NCBI RefSeq assembly: GCF_000007365.1
Contig: NC_004061.1
Coordinates: 248,001-312,000 of the forward strand
Length of the DNA: 64,000 bases
Origin: Buchnera aphidicola str. Sg (Schizaphis graminum)
Lineage (GTDB): Bacteria > Pseudomonadota > Gammaproteobacteria > Enterobacterales > Enterobacteriaceae
Direction: 5' to 3'
The notes under the pieces are model-generated. The model saw only the letters and a list, made by a program, of their open reading frames with translations. It ran no database searches and was not told where the DNA came from. A program made the position numbers and the translations under genes. Of the stretch, positions 39,920-50,431 are shown one piece after another (position 1 is the first letter of the stretch; every line of letters starts with the position of its first letter).

Positions 39920-41023
39920 ATGATAAAAAAAAATAAAAAAGTAATTATTGCTATGTCTGGAGGTGTAGATTCATCAGTTTCTGCTTGGTTTTTAAAAAAT
40001 GAAAACTATCAAGTAGAAGGTTTATTTATGAAAAATTGGGAAGAAGATGATGAAAAAGAATACTGTAATGCCGCTAAGGATTTATCTGATGCAGAAGAAG
40101 TATGTAAAAAATTAAATATTCATTTACATAAAGTCAACTTTTCTAAAGAATACTGGGAAAAAGTATTTGAAAATTTTTTGAATGAACATAAAAAGGGAAA
40201 AACTCCAAATCCTGATATATTATGTAATAAAGAAATCAAGTTTAAAATATTTTTTAATTATGCGATTCAAGAGCTTCAATCAGATTACATTGCTACCGGT
40301 CATTATGCTCAGATTAAAAAAAAAAATGGAAAATATTTTCTTTTAAAGGCAGTAGATCTTAATAAAGATCAAAGTTATTTTTTATATACCTTAAAAGGTA
40401 TACAGCTAAAAAATATTTTATTTCCTATTGGAGGATTAAAAAAAAGTCAAGTTAGAATCATTGCCAAAAAAATTGGTTTAAAAGTTGCTGAAAAAAAAGA
40501 TTCTACTGGAATTTGTTTTATTGGCCCTAAAAAAATAAATAATTTTTTAAATCGTTATATTAAAGCAGAAAAGGGAGATATTATTACAACTGAAGGTACA
40601 ATTGTTGGCAAACATAATGGTTTATTTTGTTACACATTGGGTCAACGTAAAGGTTTAGGAATTGGTGGAATTAAAGGAAATTATAATATACCATGGTATG
40701 TAATTGAAAAAAACATTATAAATAATACATTAATTATTGCTCAAGGTTCTTGTAATAAAAGATTAATGTCTATAGGTTTAATAGCTGAAAAAATTAATTG
40801 GATTAATGATGATAAAATAATTTTCCCTTTTTCATGTCAAGCTAAAATAAGATATCGTCAAATTGATATTTTTTGTAATATAAAATATATAAATGATTTT
40901 CTTATTAAGGTATTATTTGATTCTCCTGTTTCTTCTGTCACACCTGGACAATCAATAGTTTTTTATTCATCAAAAATATGTTTAGGTGGAGGAGTTATAC
41001 AATCAAGATTACCATTGTTATGA
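39920..41023 (+). CDS. mnmA: tRNA-specific 2-thiouridylase MnmA
   Basis: Thiolates U34 of tRNA-Lys, -Glu and -Gln. ATP pyrophosphatase loop AMSGGVDSSVSAW, first catalytic Cys in NPDILCNKEIKF, second in STGICFIG, plus the GQRKGLGIGG and C-terminal barrel. 367 aa (E. coli 368). A run of eight A at codons 2-5 is in frame. Divergent from lepA across a 262-base A+T-rich gap; purB follows, as in E. coli with hflD removed. Confidence 0.96.
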   Translation: MIKKNKKVIIAMSGGVDSSVSAWFLKNENYQVEGLFMKNWEEDDEKEYCNAAKDLSDAEEVCKKLNIHLHKVNFSKEYWEKVFENFLNEHKKGKTPNPDILCNKEIKFKIFFNYAIQELQSDYIATGHYAQIKKKNGKYFLLKAVDLNKDQSYFLYTLKGIQLKNILFPIGGLKKSQVRIIAKKIGLKVAEKKDSTGICFIGPKKINNFLNRYIKAEKGDIITTEGTIVGKHNGLFCYTLGQRKGLGIGGIKGNYNIPWYVIEKNIINNTLIIAQGSCNKRLMSIGLIAEKINWINDDKIIFPFSCQAKIRYRQIDIFCNIKYINDFLIKVLFDSPVSSVTPGQSIVFYSSKICLGGGVIQSRLPLL

Positions 41024-41172
41024 TTTATAATTTCTTTTAAAAAATAAAAATAATTATTTTAATCTTGTATTTAGATAATTACTTTTAATAAAATTTAAAG
41101 AAAAATATTGTATAATAGAAAATTCGAAAATATTTTTAATATTTTTATCTTTACAGCGTGAGAATATAAAAT

Positions 41173-42543
41173 ATGGAATTAAATTCATTAACAGCTATTT
41201 CTCCAATTGATGGTCGATATTCTAATTCTACTAAGTTATTACGAAATATTTTTAGTGAGTTTGGTTTTTTGAAATACCGTCTTTACGTAGAAATTCAATG
41301 GTTAAAAAAATTAATTAATATGCATCAAATATTAGAGATCAAAAAAGTAGAAAAAACAGATATATTATTTCTTGATAACATTTTTGAGACATTTAATGAA
41401 GAAGATGCAATATCTGTTAAAAATATAGAAAAAGAAACTAATCATGATGTAAAAGCGTTAGAATATTTTTTAAGAAAAAAACTTTCTCAATCAAAAAAAT
41501 TATCTCCATTTTTAGAATTTGTACATTTTTTATGCACTTCAGAAGATATAAATAACATAGCATACGCTTTAATGATCAAGAATGCTCGTGATGAAATTAT
41601 TTTACCATTATGGAAAAAAATAATTAATTTTTTAAAAAACGCTTCTTTCCAATATAGAAACAATTCATTACTATCTTTAACTCATGGTCAACCGGCTACG
41701 CCATCTACTATGGGAAAGGAAATGGTTAATTTTTACTATCGTATGCAACGTCAATATCACAAATTAAAAAAAATAGAAATATTAGGAAAAATAAATGGTA
41801 CTACTGGAAACTATAACGCACATTTAGTAGCGTATCCGAAAGTTAATTGGCATGCAGTCAGCAAAGAATTTATAACATCACTTGGAATTTTTTGGAATCC
41901 ATATACTACACAAATAGAACCACATGATTATATTGCAGAATTGTTTGGATGTGTATCTCTTTTTAATAATATTTTAATTGATTCTAATCGCGATATTTGG
42001 GGATATATTTCTCTTAATTATTTCAAACAAAAGTTAATAGATCAAGAAATAGGTTCTTCCATAATGCCTCATAAAATTAATCCTATCGATTTTGAAAATT
42101 CTGAAGGTAATTTAGGATTATCTAATGCTTTAATGAATCATATGATAAATAAATTACCGATTTCTAGATGGCAGCGTGATTTAAGTGATTCTACTGTTTT
42201 AAGAAATATAGGAGTAGTATTTGCCTATTCTATAATTGCATATAATTCAGTTTTGTTGGGGACAAATAAATTAACAATTAATACATCACAGTTGTTGAAA
42301 AATTTAGATAATAATTGGTCTGTTTTATCGGAAGCAATTCAAACTGTTATGCGTCGCTATACAATCGAAAATGCATATGAAAAATTAAAAAAATTAACTA
42401 GAGGGAAAAAAATAGAAAAAGTTGATATACATAAATTTATTGACAAATTAAATATTCCAAAAATAGAAAAAGAACGTTTAAAAAAGATATCTCCATCTAA
42501 TTATATTGGTGCAGCTAGCCAAATTATTGATGAAATAAAATAA
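41173..42543 (+). CDS. purB: Adenylosuccinate lyase
   Basis: Cleaves adenylosuccinate and SAICAR in purine synthesis. The family signature SSIMPHKINPIDFEN and the catalytic segments FVHFLCTSEDINN and LTHGQPATPSTMGKE are complete. 456 aa, same as E. coli. A TATAAT at 41111-41116 could be its -10 box but has no convincing -35. The start is ATG at 41173. Confidence 0.97.
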   Translation: MELNSLTAISPIDGRYSNSTKLLRNIFSEFGFLKYRLYVEIQWLKKLINMHQILEIKKVEKTDILFLDNIFETFNEEDAISVKNIEKETNHDVKALEYFLRKKLSQSKKLSPFLEFVHFLCTSEDINNIAYALMIKNARDEIILPLWKKIINFLKNASFQYRNNSLLSLTHGQPATPSTMGKEMVNFYYRMQRQYHKLKKIEILGKINGTTGNYNAHLVAYPKVNWHAVSKEFITSLGIFWNPYTTQIEPHDYIAELFGCVSLFNNILIDSNRDIWGYISLNYFKQKLIDQEIGSSIMPHKINPIDFENSEGNLGLSNALMNHMINKLPISRWQRDLSDSTVLRNIGVVFAYSIIAYNSVLLGTNKLTINTSQLLKNLDNNWSVLSEAIQTVMRRYTIENAYEKLKKLTRGKKIEKVDIHKFIDKLNIPKIEKERLKKISPSNYIGAASQIIDEIK

Positions 42544-42596
42544 AAGTATACTAGTATGCATATTTATCTTTCAATTTTAAGGAATTTTTTCCAGCG

Positions 42597-43219
42597 ATGT
42601 TAGAAATACTAATTCTTTCTATTATACTGCTAATGGGATGTAATAATTATTCAGATATAAAAAAAAAACAATAAATAATTATTCTTCTTTAAATAAAAAA
42701 AACATAGAACATACTATTCATAACTGGAATTTTCTTATTAAAAAAGCATCATATAAATATAATGTTGAAGAAAAACTAATTAAATCTATCATTTATGTTG
42801 AATCTTCTGGTAACCCTTATGCGAAAAGTAGATCAAATGCAATTGGTTTGATGCAAATAAAACCTTCTGCAGCAGGTTTAGAAATATATCGATTAAATGG
42901 AAAAAAAGGTCAACCTTCTGTCAGAGAGTTATACAATCCTAAAGTAAATATTAACATTGGTACTTCTTATCTAAATTTATTGCAAAAAAAAAATTTATTA
43001 GGTATAAAAAATAAAGAAATAATGAGATGTGCAACCATCGTTTCATATGTTAATGGAGCACATGCATTATTAAAAATATTTTCTAAAAATAGAGATGAAG
43101 CAATAAAAAAAATTAATTCTATGACAGTAAAAACATTTTTTAAGTATGTAAAAAAACACCCTTCAATACAGGCTTCACAATATTTAGAAAAAGTCATAAA
43201 AATTTATAATGTAATTTAA
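42597..43219 (+). CDS. emtA: Lipoprotein transglycosylase EmtA (MltE), one-base frameshift at A10 tract
   Basis: Membrane-bound lytic transglycosylase that cuts peptidoglycan. From the ATG at 42597 the frame gives MLEILILSIILLMGCNNYSDIKKKQ and stops. This is a lipoprotein signal with lipobox LMGC (Cys15). The tract of ten A at 42659-42668 ends the frame; with one more A it continues into the whole catalytic domain (HNWNFLIKKASYKYNVEEK, catalytic Glu69 in IIYVESSGNPYAKSRSNAIGLMQIK, IVSYVNGAHALLKIF), in all 207 aa (E. coli 203). Both halves are well conserved against E. coli EmtA, so the gene looks expressed through slippage rather than dead. Without it, only an internal start could make a soluble fragment. 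Confidence 0.85.
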
Positions 43220-43292
43220 ATATTTTTTGTCATTTTTGAGTGTAAAATATAAAATATTTTTTATATATCAAGTATATATTTGGAATTTTAAA

Positions 43293-44075
43293 ATGGGAAT
43301 TTTAAAAGGTAAAAAAATTTTAATTACTGGTATCTTAAATGAAAAATCAATTGCATTTGGTATTGCAAAATCAATGTATAAACAAGAAGCAGAATTAATT
43401 TTTGTGTGTCAAAACAAAAAAATAATTAATAAAATAAAATATTTAATTAAATCAATTAATTACAATACTATTTTCTTTTGTGATGTATCTCACGATGAAA
43501 ATATTAAAGAACTATTTTTTAATATAAAAAAAGTTTGGAATAATTTTGATGGATTAGTTCATTCTATTGCTTATTGTCCTAAAAAGCAAATGCATGAAGA
43601 TTTCGTTGAAAGCAGCAGTAGAAAATCATTCAATATATGTCATGAAATTAGTTCATATAGTTTTTTAAGTATGGCGAGAGAATGTAAAAATATGCTGAAT
43701 AAATTTTCCTCTCTAGTAACATTATCTTATCTAGGTTCACAAAAAATAGTATCTAATTATAATATGATGGGTTTAGCAAAATCTTCTTTAGAAGCTAATG
43801 TTCGTTACATGGCTAATTCACTTGGTAAAAATAATATTAGAGTGAATGCTATTTCTTCTGGACCTATTAAAACTACATCTTCTTATCAAATTAAAAACTT
43901 TAACAAAATACAAAAAATACATAAGTTATTTTCATTAACAAAAAATCATGTATCCAGTGAAGAAATAGGAAATGTTGCAGCCTTTTTATGTTCGGATTTA
44001 TCTATTGGAATTACTGGTTCAATTATTAATGTTGATCACGGTTTTAATTTAAATGGAATAAATTCTATAATTTAA
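43293..44075 (+). CDS. fabI: Enoyl-[ACP] reductase FabI
   Basis: NADH-dependent last step of fatty acid elongation. Rossmann start MGILKGKKILITGILNEKSIAFGIA aligns with E. coli MGFLSGKRILVTG, fixing the ATG at 43293; the frame is open 22 codons further upstream without homology. Catalytic Tyr and Lys in SNYNMMGLAKSSLEANVRYMA, and the C-terminal FLCSDLSIGITGSIINVDHG. 260 aa (E. coli 262). Starts 73 bases after emtA. Confidence 0.96.
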   Translation: MGILKGKKILITGILNEKSIAFGIAKSMYKQEAELIFVCQNKKIINKIKYLIKSINYNTIFFCDVSHDENIKELFFNIKKVWNNFDGLVHSIAYCPKKQMHEDFVESSSRKSFNICHEISSYSFLSMARECKNMLNKFSSLVTLSYLGSQKIVSNYNMMGLAKSSLEANVRYMANSLGKNNIRVNAISSGPIKTTSSYQIKNFNKIQKIHKLFSLTKNHVSSEEIGNVAAFLCSDLSIGITGSIINVDHGFNLNGINSII

Positions 44076-44268
44076 ATTCATGTAAATAAAATTTTTTAAA
44101 TATGTTTTTTTCAGTTACTAATCTGAAATTTAACTTTAAAGTAATTTGATAAATATAATATTAATTTTCATTAAAAATTTTAGTAAAATTTATCTATGAT
44201 ATTTTGAAAATAAGTTATATATTAAAATTATTAATTATTTTCTACTATAATAATTAGGTAGTATCATT

Positions 44269-46209
44269 ATGTTCCAAAACAATCCATTACTTGCACAATT
44301 AAAAAAAAATCTACATGCTAAAACACCACGGGTTGAGGGAATAGTAAAAAGCACTGAAAGAGGATTTGGATTTTTAGAAGTTGATGCTCAAAAAAGTTAT
44401 TTTATACCTCCTAAAAATATGAAAAATGTTATGCATGGAGATAAAATATCAGCTGTATTAAAAATAGAAAAAGATCGTGAAATAGCTGAACCTGAAAAAT
44501 TGATTGAACCTTTTTTAAATCGATTTGTAGGAAAAATCGAAAAGAAAGATAACAAACTATTTATTTTTCCTGATTATCCATTTTTAAAAGATTTTATAGC
44601 ATGTCGACCTAAAAAAAGTTGTGTCCATGTTTTTCAGACAGGAGACTGGGCTGTAGCAAAATTAATTCAACACAAACTTAATGGAAACCATATATTTTAT
44701 GCTGAATTAATTGAAGAAATAGTTAAAGCAAATAATCCATTAATACCATGGTGGGTAACTTTATCACGTCATAATCTTGAAAGAAAAGAACCTAAAATAG
44801 AAAAAGATGATCTTATTTTAAAAAATAATTCTCATAGAGAAGATTTAACACATCTTAATTTTATTACAATAGATAATTTTAATACAAAAGATATTGACGA
44901 CGCTCTTTTTATTGAAGAAATTCATAATGGTAATCTTCGTTTAATCGTAGCTATTGCAGATCCTACGTCTTATATAAAGAGTGGTAGTAAATTAGATATA
45001 ACTGCTGCGAAAAGAGGATTTACAAATTATTTACCAGGTTTTAATGTTCCTATGTTACCTCGAAGTTTATCAGAAGATATATGTTCTTTAAATCCTCATG
45101 AACGTCGTCCGGTATTAGCATGTTGTATCACAATTTTAAAAGATGGAAACATTTGTAGTAAAATTAATTTTTTTTTAGCATGGATTAAATCAAAATCAAA
45201 ATTATCTTATGATAATGTATCAGATTGGATTGAAAAAAAAAGTTCATGGAAACCAGAAACAAAATCAATTGAAAATCAAATATTACTTTTACATCGTTTG
45301 TGCTTATTACGTATAAAATGGAGAACGTCAAACGCTGTACTATTTCAAGATAGTTTAGAATATAGATTTCAATTTTCTGAAACTGGAATTGTAGAAGATG
45401 TTGTTATAGAAAAAAGACGCATTGCACATAAAATTATTGAAGAATCAATGATAATAGCAAACATATCTGCTGCCAACTTTCTATCAAAAAATCTTGGATT
45501 TGGAATATATAATACACATGCTGGTTTTGATCCTATTAATGCTGAAAATGTTGTTTCCTTTTTAAACAATTATAATTTAAAATTCACTGTAAAAGAAATT
45601 ACTACTTTGAAGGGATTTTGCAATCTTAGGCGTGTCTTAAATATATTATCTGATAATTATATTAATAGTCGTATTCGTCGTTATCAGTCTTTCGGAGATT
45701 TTAGCATTACTCCGAGTCCTCATTTCGCTTTAGGTCTTGTAGAATATGCTACTTGGACCTCTCCTATTCGAAAATACAGTGATATGATCAATCACCGTTT
45801 GTTAAAATCTATTATCAATCAAGATACAAATATTACTAAACCTAGTGAAGATATAAAACTAAAAATTAGTGAACAGAAACGTCGCAATAGAATTGCAGAA
45901 CGAGATATTTCAGATTGGCTTTATACCTTACTTTTACAAAAAAAAGAATTTAAGAATAAAAAATTTAATGCTGAAATTATAGATGTTTCAAGAAGTGGAA
46001 TAAGAGCTAAATTATTAGAAAATGGTGCAAATGTATTCATTCCTGCTTTATTTTTACATCCTATTCGAGAAGAACTAGTTTTTAATCAAGAAACAGGAAA
46101 AGTCTTTATTAAAGGTGTTTTATATTACAAGATATCTGATTTAATAACAGTTGTTTTGTCAGAAATTCGATTGCAAACACGTAGTATTATTGCTCGAATT
46201 GATCATTAA
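44269..46209 (+). CDS. rnb: Exoribonuclease II (RNase II)
   Basis: Processive 3'-5' exoribonuclease of mRNA decay. Two cold-shock domains (VEGIVKSTERGFGFLEVD), the RNB domain with the Mg-binding acids in FNTKDIDDALFI, the anchor region WTSPIRKYSDMINHRLL, and the C-terminal S1 domain (FNAEIIDVSRSGIRAKLLENGANVF). 646 aa (E. coli 644). Preceded by a 193-base A+T-rich gap with no other feature seen. Confidence 0.97.
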   Translation: MFQNNPLLAQLKKNLHAKTPRVEGIVKSTERGFGFLEVDAQKSYFIPPKNMKNVMHGDKISAVLKIEKDREIAEPEKLIEPFLNRFVGKIEKKDNKLFIFPDYPFLKDFIACRPKKSCVHVFQTGDWAVAKLIQHKLNGNHIFYAELIEEIVKANNPLIPWWVTLSRHNLERKEPKIEKDDLILKNNSHREDLTHLNFITIDNFNTKDIDDALFIEEIHNGNLRLIVAIADPTSYIKSGSKLDITAAKRGFTNYLPGFNVPMLPRSLSEDICSLNPHERRPVLACCITILKDGNICSKINFFLAWIKSKSKLSYDNVSDWIEKKSSWKPETKSIENQILLLHRLCLLRIKWRTSNAVLFQDSLEYRFQFSETGIVEDVVIEKRRIAHKIIEESMIIANISAANFLSKNLGFGIYNTHAGFDPINAENVVSFLNNYNLKFTVKEITTLKGFCNLRRVLNILSDNYINSRIRRYQSFGDFSITPSPHFALGLVEYATWTSPIRKYSDMINHRLLKSIINQDTNITKPSEDIKLKISEQKRRNRIAERDISDWLYTLLLQKKEFKNKKFNAEIIDVSRSGIRAKLLENGANVFIPALFLHPIREELVFNQETGKVFIKGVLYYKISDLITVVLSEIRLQTRSIIARIDH

Positions 46210-46272
46210 ATATTATCATTTTTAATGATTTCAATATAATTGTAAAAATTCAATATAAATTAAGAGTATAAT

Positions 46273-46908
46273 ATGCATATTTCAATGTTTGATTTTTCTA
46301 TATATATAAAATTTTTTGTAAGTTTATGTGCTTTAGTGAATCCAATTGGAATGATTCCTATATTTACAACTATGACTAATCATCAATCTCATTTAGAACG
46401 AAAAAAAACTAATTTAGTTGCTAATTTTTCTGCTTTTATAATTTTATTAATATCTCTTTTTGCAGGTAATAGTATTTTAAACGCTTTTGGCATATCTATT
46501 AATTCATTTCGTATTGCAGGAGGAATACTAATTATTAGTATTGCTTTTTCTATGATTAGTGGAAAATTTACAAAAAATAATAAAACAAGTAAAGAAAAAA
46601 ATCAAGAAAATATAAGTGTTGTACCGTTAGCTATGCCATTAATTGCAGGACCGGGAGCAATCAGTTCAACTATTGTTTGGAGTACGTATTATTCTACTTG
46701 GTCTGATTTTTTAGGTTGTAGTATAGCTATTTTTTTATTTGCTTTTGTTTGTTGGTTATGTTTTCGAGCCGCTCCATGTGTAGTTGAAATATTAGGAAAA
46801 ACAGGTATTAATATTATTACACGTATTATGGGTTTGTTACTGATGTCTTTAGGAATCGAATTCCTTAGTATTGGAATAAAATCTATTTTTTCTGCATTAC
46901 TACATTAA
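46273..46908 (+). CDS. ychE: MarC-family inner membrane protein YchE
   Basis: Integral membrane protein with about six hydrophobic segments, of unknown function (UPF0056/MarC family). The segments FVSLCALVNPIGMIPIFTTMT, INSFRIAGGILIISIAFSMISG, VPLAMPLIAGPGAISSTIVW and TGINIITRIMGLLLMSLGIEF match E. coli YchE more closely than YhgN. 211 aa (E. coli 215). No motif tells a substrate. Such families were once suggested to export amino acids or drugs, but this is not shown. Confidence 0.88.
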   Translation: MHISMFDFSIYIKFFVSLCALVNPIGMIPIFTTMTNHQSHLERKKTNLVANFSAFIILLISLFAGNSILNAFGISINSFRIAGGILIISIAFSMISGKFTKNNKTSKEKNQENISVVPLAMPLIAGPGAISSTIVWSTYYSTWSDFLGCSIAIFLFAFVCWLCFRAAPCVVEILGKTGINIITRIMGLLLMSLGIEFLSIGIKSIFSALLH

Positions 46909-46986
46909 TAATTTATCAAAATTAGTATTTTCGTTAAGTGTAGATTAAATATAGTATCGATCAAATATAAAATTGGATTTTTCTCA

Positions 46987-47643
46987 TTGAATAATAGAAT
47001 TATTTTGTTTCAAAATTTCGGTTTAAAACATTGGATTGATATGTTTAATAAAATGCATGCTTTTACAGAAGTACGCAATATTAATACATATGACGAAATT
47101 TGGTTTTTAGAACATTATCCAATTTTTACTCAAGGTCTATTACAAAAAATAAATACAATTACATATAATAATGATATTCTTCATGATATTCCAATAGTCT
47201 CTACAGATAGAGGTGGTCAAATTACATATCATGGCCCTGGACAACAAATATTGTATTTTTTAATTGATTTAAAACGTCGAAAAATTACTATTCGTGATCT
47301 TATAAATATAATGCAAAATTTAATAATAGAAACTTTAAATTATTTTTCTATTAAATCACATATTAAAAAAAATTCTCCTGGAGTTTATGTAAATAATAAA
47401 AAAATATCTTCTTTAGGATTAAGAGTAAAAAAAGGATTTACATTACATGGTTTGTCATTAAATGTTGATATGGATTTAACGCCATTTAATTATATTTATC
47501 CTTGTGGTGATATTAACATCAAAATGACACAGGTTAAAGAATTTAACTCTTTTTTAACACTAAACGATATTCGTGTGATTTTAATTAAAAAGCTATCTCA
47601 GTTACTAAATGTTTCAATCATTGAAAAATTTTCTATTAAATGA
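46987..47643 (+). CDS. lipB: Octanoyltransferase LipB
   Basis: Moves octanoyl from octanoyl-ACP to the lipoyl domains of 2-oxoacid dehydrogenases. Signature GGQITYHGPGQQILYFLIDLKRR, catalytic Lys in KKISSLGLRVKKG, HGLSLNVDMDL and the Cys of YPCGD. The start is a TTG at 46987, needed to reach the family's N-terminus (MNNRIILFQNFGLKHW). 218 aa (E. coli 213). Paired with lipA downstream; the E. coli spacer gene ybeF is missing. Confidence 0.95.
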   Translation: MNNRIILFQNFGLKHWIDMFNKMHAFTEVRNINTYDEIWFLEHYPIFTQGLLQKINTITYNNDILHDIPIVSTDRGGQITYHGPGQQILYFLIDLKRRKITIRDLINIMQNLIIETLNYFSIKSHIKKNSPGVYVNNKKISSLGLRVKKGFTLHGLSLNVDMDLTPFNYIYPCGDINIKMTQVKEFNSFLTLNDIRVILIKKLSQLLNVSIIEKFSIK

Positions 47644-47765
47644 AAAATACAATTTTTAGAAAAAAATTTTATTCTTATTAAGAATATAACATTGTATCAA
47701 ATAATTACCTGTTAAGTTAATAATTACTATGTAAATTAAAATTTCTGATCGAGACAATTTATTTT

Positions 47766-48725
47766 ATGAATAAAAAAAAAGATTCTTTGTTCAAAACAAT
47801 AAAAAAAAATAACATAATAAATGTTATTACTACTGAAAGTTTTTCTAAAAAAATAATAAAACTTAATAAACCTGATTGGATAAAAATTAAAATACCTGTC
47901 GATACGTTTCGTATTCGTGAAATAAAAAGTGCTTTACGTAAAAACAATTTACATTCTGTTTGTGAAGAAGCTAATTGTCCAAATCTACCAGAATGTTTTA
48001 ATCGCGGAACTGCAACGTTTATGATTCTTGGATCAAGATGTACTCGTAATTGTCCATTTTGTGCTGTATCTCATGGCAAACCTAATTCTCTAAATGTCGA
48101 AGAACCAAATAATTTAGCAAAAACTATATTTGATATGGGTATTGATTATGTAGTAATCACTTCAGTTGTAAGAGATGATTTGTATGACGGAGGAGCGCAA
48201 CATTTTGTTAATTGTATTAAATCAATTAGAAAAAAAAATAAAGTTAAAATTGAAATATTAGTTCCTGACTTTAGGGGAAGAGTAGAATTAATTTTAAAAA
48301 TTTTTAATTCAGGATTGCCTGATGTGTTTAATCATAATGTAGAAAATGTTCCTCGTCTTTATAAAAAAGTACGTCCTGGAGCTGATTATAAAAAATCGTT
48401 GTTTCTATTAGAATCCTTTAAAAAAAAATATTCTAATATTCCTACAAAATCAGGTTTAATGTTAGGTTTAGGAGAAAAAGATACAGAAATAATTCAAGTA
48501 ATGAAAGATCTGTATTCAAATGGTGTTACATTGTTAACAGTAGGACAGTATCTGCAACCTAGTATTAATCACATTCCAGTACAACGTTATATACCACTTT
48601 CAGAATTCAAAAATATAAAAAAAGAAGCATTATCTATCGGTTTTACTAATGCATTCTGCGGACCTTTTGTACGTTCATCGTATCATGCTAGTTTTCAAGC
48701 AAATAAATTGATTAAAAAAATTTAA
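47766..48725 (+). CDS. lipA: Lipoyl synthase LipA
   Basis: Radical-SAM enzyme inserting two sulfurs into octanoyl groups. Auxiliary Fe-S cluster cysteines 66, 71 and 77 ([12 protein letters not shown]) and the radical-SAM cluster cysteines 92, 96 and 99 (CTRNCPFC) are present, as is the C-terminal RSSYHAS. 319 aa (E. coli 321). A nine-A tract lies at codons 2-5, in frame. Together with LipB it supports pyruvate and 2-oxoglutarate dehydrogenases. Confidence 0.97.
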   Translation: MNKKKDSLFKTIKKNNIINVITTESFSKKIIKLNKPDWIKIKIPVDTFRIREIKSALRKNNLHSVCEEANCPNLPECFNRGTATFMILGSRCTRNCPFCAVSHGKPNSLNVEEPNNLAKTIFDMGIDYVVITSVVRDDLYDGGAQHFVNCIKSIRKKNKVKIEILVPDFRGRVELILKIFNSGLPDVFNHNVENVPRLYKKVRPGADYKKSLFLLESFKKKYSNIPTKSGLMLGLGEKDTEIIQVMKDLYSNGVTLLTVGQYLQPSINHIPVQRYIPLSEFKNIKKEALSIGFTNAFCGPFVRSSYHASFQANKLIKKI

Positions 48726-48807
48726 TTTTTTTTATTTTAAATAAATGTTTTAAATATTATTTAATTAGCATCTTTATATATTGAAAATATATAAAACTAT
48801 TTCTAAT

Positions 48808-48812
48808 AGAGG
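48808..48812 (+). promoter_or_regulatory. Shine-Dalgarno AGAGG supporting the GTG start of pyrF
   Basis: Seven bases separate agagg from the GTG at 48820. No ATG lies close enough to compete in the right frame, so this site decides the start. Confidence 0.65.
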
Positions 48813-48819
48813 TTAAATA

Positions 48820-49530
48820 GTGTTATACACTAACAATTACAATATTCCAAAAATTATTATTGCTTTAGATTTTTACAATAAGAAAGAAGCTATGACATTA
48901 GTAGATCTTCTTGATCCTTCTGTTTTTTATTTAAAAATTGGTAAGGAAATGTTTACAATTTTGGGTTTTAAATTTGTAAAAGAACTGCATAAGTTAGGCT
49001 TTAATGTATTTCTTGATTTAAAATTTCATGATATTCCAAATACTGTATTTAATGCTACAAAAGCAGCTGCAGATTTAGGAATATGGATGTTAAGTGTTCA
49101 TGCATCTGGTGGTAAAAATATGCTTCTTTCAGCAAAGAAAGCGTTAAAATCTTTTAAAAAACCTCCTTTATTAATTGCTGTCACTATGTTGACTAGTTTA
49201 AAAGAAAAAGATTTAAAAGAAATTGGAATTAAAATATCATTAAAGGACTATATTTTAATATTGTCAAAGTTATCTAATGATTGTGGTTTAGATGGAATTG
49301 TCTGTCCAGGAAACCAAGCGAAAAAAATAAAATCATTATATGGAGATAAATATAAAATTATCACTCCAGGTATTAGATTGTCCAGTGATTCTTCATTTGA
49401 TCAAAAGCATATTATTACTCCAAAAGAAGCAAAAGAATTTCAAATAGATTACATAGTTATAGGACGTTCTATTACCACTTCAAAAAACCCAATTAAAAAA
49501 TTAAATCTTATAATAGAATCTATGCGATAA
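48820..49530 (+). CDS. pyrF: Orotidine 5'-phosphate decarboxylase
   Basis: Last step of UMP synthesis. KIIIALDFYNKKEAM, the catalytic tetrad in FLDLKFHDIPNTV, the phosphate-binding ends TPGIRLSSD and YIVIGRSITTSKNP are visible. GTG start at 48820. 236 aa (E. coli 245). Located near ribA as in E. coli, with the lapA-lapB and pgpB genes between them removed. Confidence 0.96.
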   Translation: MLYTNNYNIPKIIIALDFYNKKEAMTLVDLLDPSVFYLKIGKEMFTILGFKFVKELHKLGFNVFLDLKFHDIPNTVFNATKAAADLGIWMLSVHASGGKNMLLSAKKALKSFKKPPLLIAVTMLTSLKEKDLKEIGIKISLKDYILILSKLSNDCGLDGIVCPGNQAKKIKSLYGDKYKIITPGIRLSSDSSFDQKHIITPKEAKEFQIDYIVIGRSITTSKNPIKKLNLIIESMR

Positions 49531-49654
49531 TATTTTTAGATAAATAAATATTTACATAAAATAATTTTGTAATAATATTTTAAGATATATCTTTCTAAGA
49601 TAAATTGTTAATTATTTTTTTAAATAATTAAATTTAGTAAAAATAGGAGAATTT

Positions 49655-50245
49655 ATGCAATTAATTCAAATAGAAAAAGCTATTTTACCAACGCCTTGGG
49701 GGGATTTTTTGATCTTTGGTTTTGAAGAGAAAAAGAATGGAAAAAATCATATTGCTCTTGTATATGGAAAGATAAAAAAAAATATTCCTATTCTTGCAAG
49801 AATACATTCTGAATGTTTAACAGGAGATGCTTTCTTTAGTTTAAGATGTGACTGCGGTATTCAATTAGAAATGGCAATGAGTAGAATTGCATCGGAAGGA
49901 AATGGTATATTAATATATCATCGTCAAGAAGGAAGAAATATTGGTCTTTTAAATAAAATTAAAGCATATTCTTTACAAGACAAGGGTTTAGATACTGTTG
50001 AAGCTAATCAAAAACTTGGTTTTTCTGCAGATGAGAGAGATTTTTCATTGTGTGCTGATATTTTTAATATTTTAAATATAAAAAAAATTCGTTTATTAAC
50101 AAATAATCCATTTAAAGTTGATATGCTTATAGCATCTGGAATAGAAATTGTAGAAAGAATTCCTATTATTGTAGAGAAAAATGATAAAAATGCTCATTAT
50201 TTAAAAACTAAAGCTGAAAAAATGGGTCATTTACTATTTAAATAA
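49655..50245 (+). CDS. ribA: GTP cyclohydrolase II
   Basis: Opens GTP to the first riboflavin pathway intermediate. Zinc cysteines 54, 65 and 67 in [20 protein letters not shown], catalytic region [15 protein letters not shown] and [10 protein letters not shown]. 196 aa, equal to E. coli. A clear aggag ribosome site precedes the ATG. Riboflavin is one of the vitamins Buchnera is thought to supply to the aphid. A terminator hairpin follows at 50394. Confidence 0.97.
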   Translation: MQLIQIEKAILPTPWGDFLIFGFEEKKNGKNHIALVYGKIKKNIPILARIHSECLTGDAFFSLRCDCGIQLEMAMSRIASEGNGILIYHRQEGRNIGLLNKIKAYSLQDKGLDTVEANQKLGFSADERDFSLCADIFNILNIKKIRLLTNNPFKVDMLIASGIEIVERIPIIVEKNDKNAHYLKTKAEKMGHLLFK

Positions 50246-50393
50246 AATTTTTTAAAAATATATATGTAATTTATTTTTTTAATTCATGAAATATTTTTAT
50301 ATAGTATGTCATTATTACGTATATGTTTTTTAAAAATTTTCATTTATGCAGTATGAAGAGTTTTAAATATTTTTTATTTTTTTTTAAATATCA

Positions 50394-50428
50394 GGGGTTT
50401 TTTAATGAACCCCCTAAAAGTTTTTTTT
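50394..50428 (+). terminator. Intrinsic terminator after ribA
   Basis: Stem ggggtt (50394-50399) with aacccc (50408-50413), 8-base loop, then after a short spacer eight T at 50421-50428. Located in the gap between the convergent ribA and cls genes. The T tract is only on the plus strand, so it serves ribA. Confidence 0.75.
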
Positions 50429-50431
50429 AAA

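Noticed and set aside
43227..43292. N-terminal extension of fabI (22 codons)
   Set aside because: The Rossmann start MGILKGKK at 43293 matches E. coli FabI; the extension has no support.
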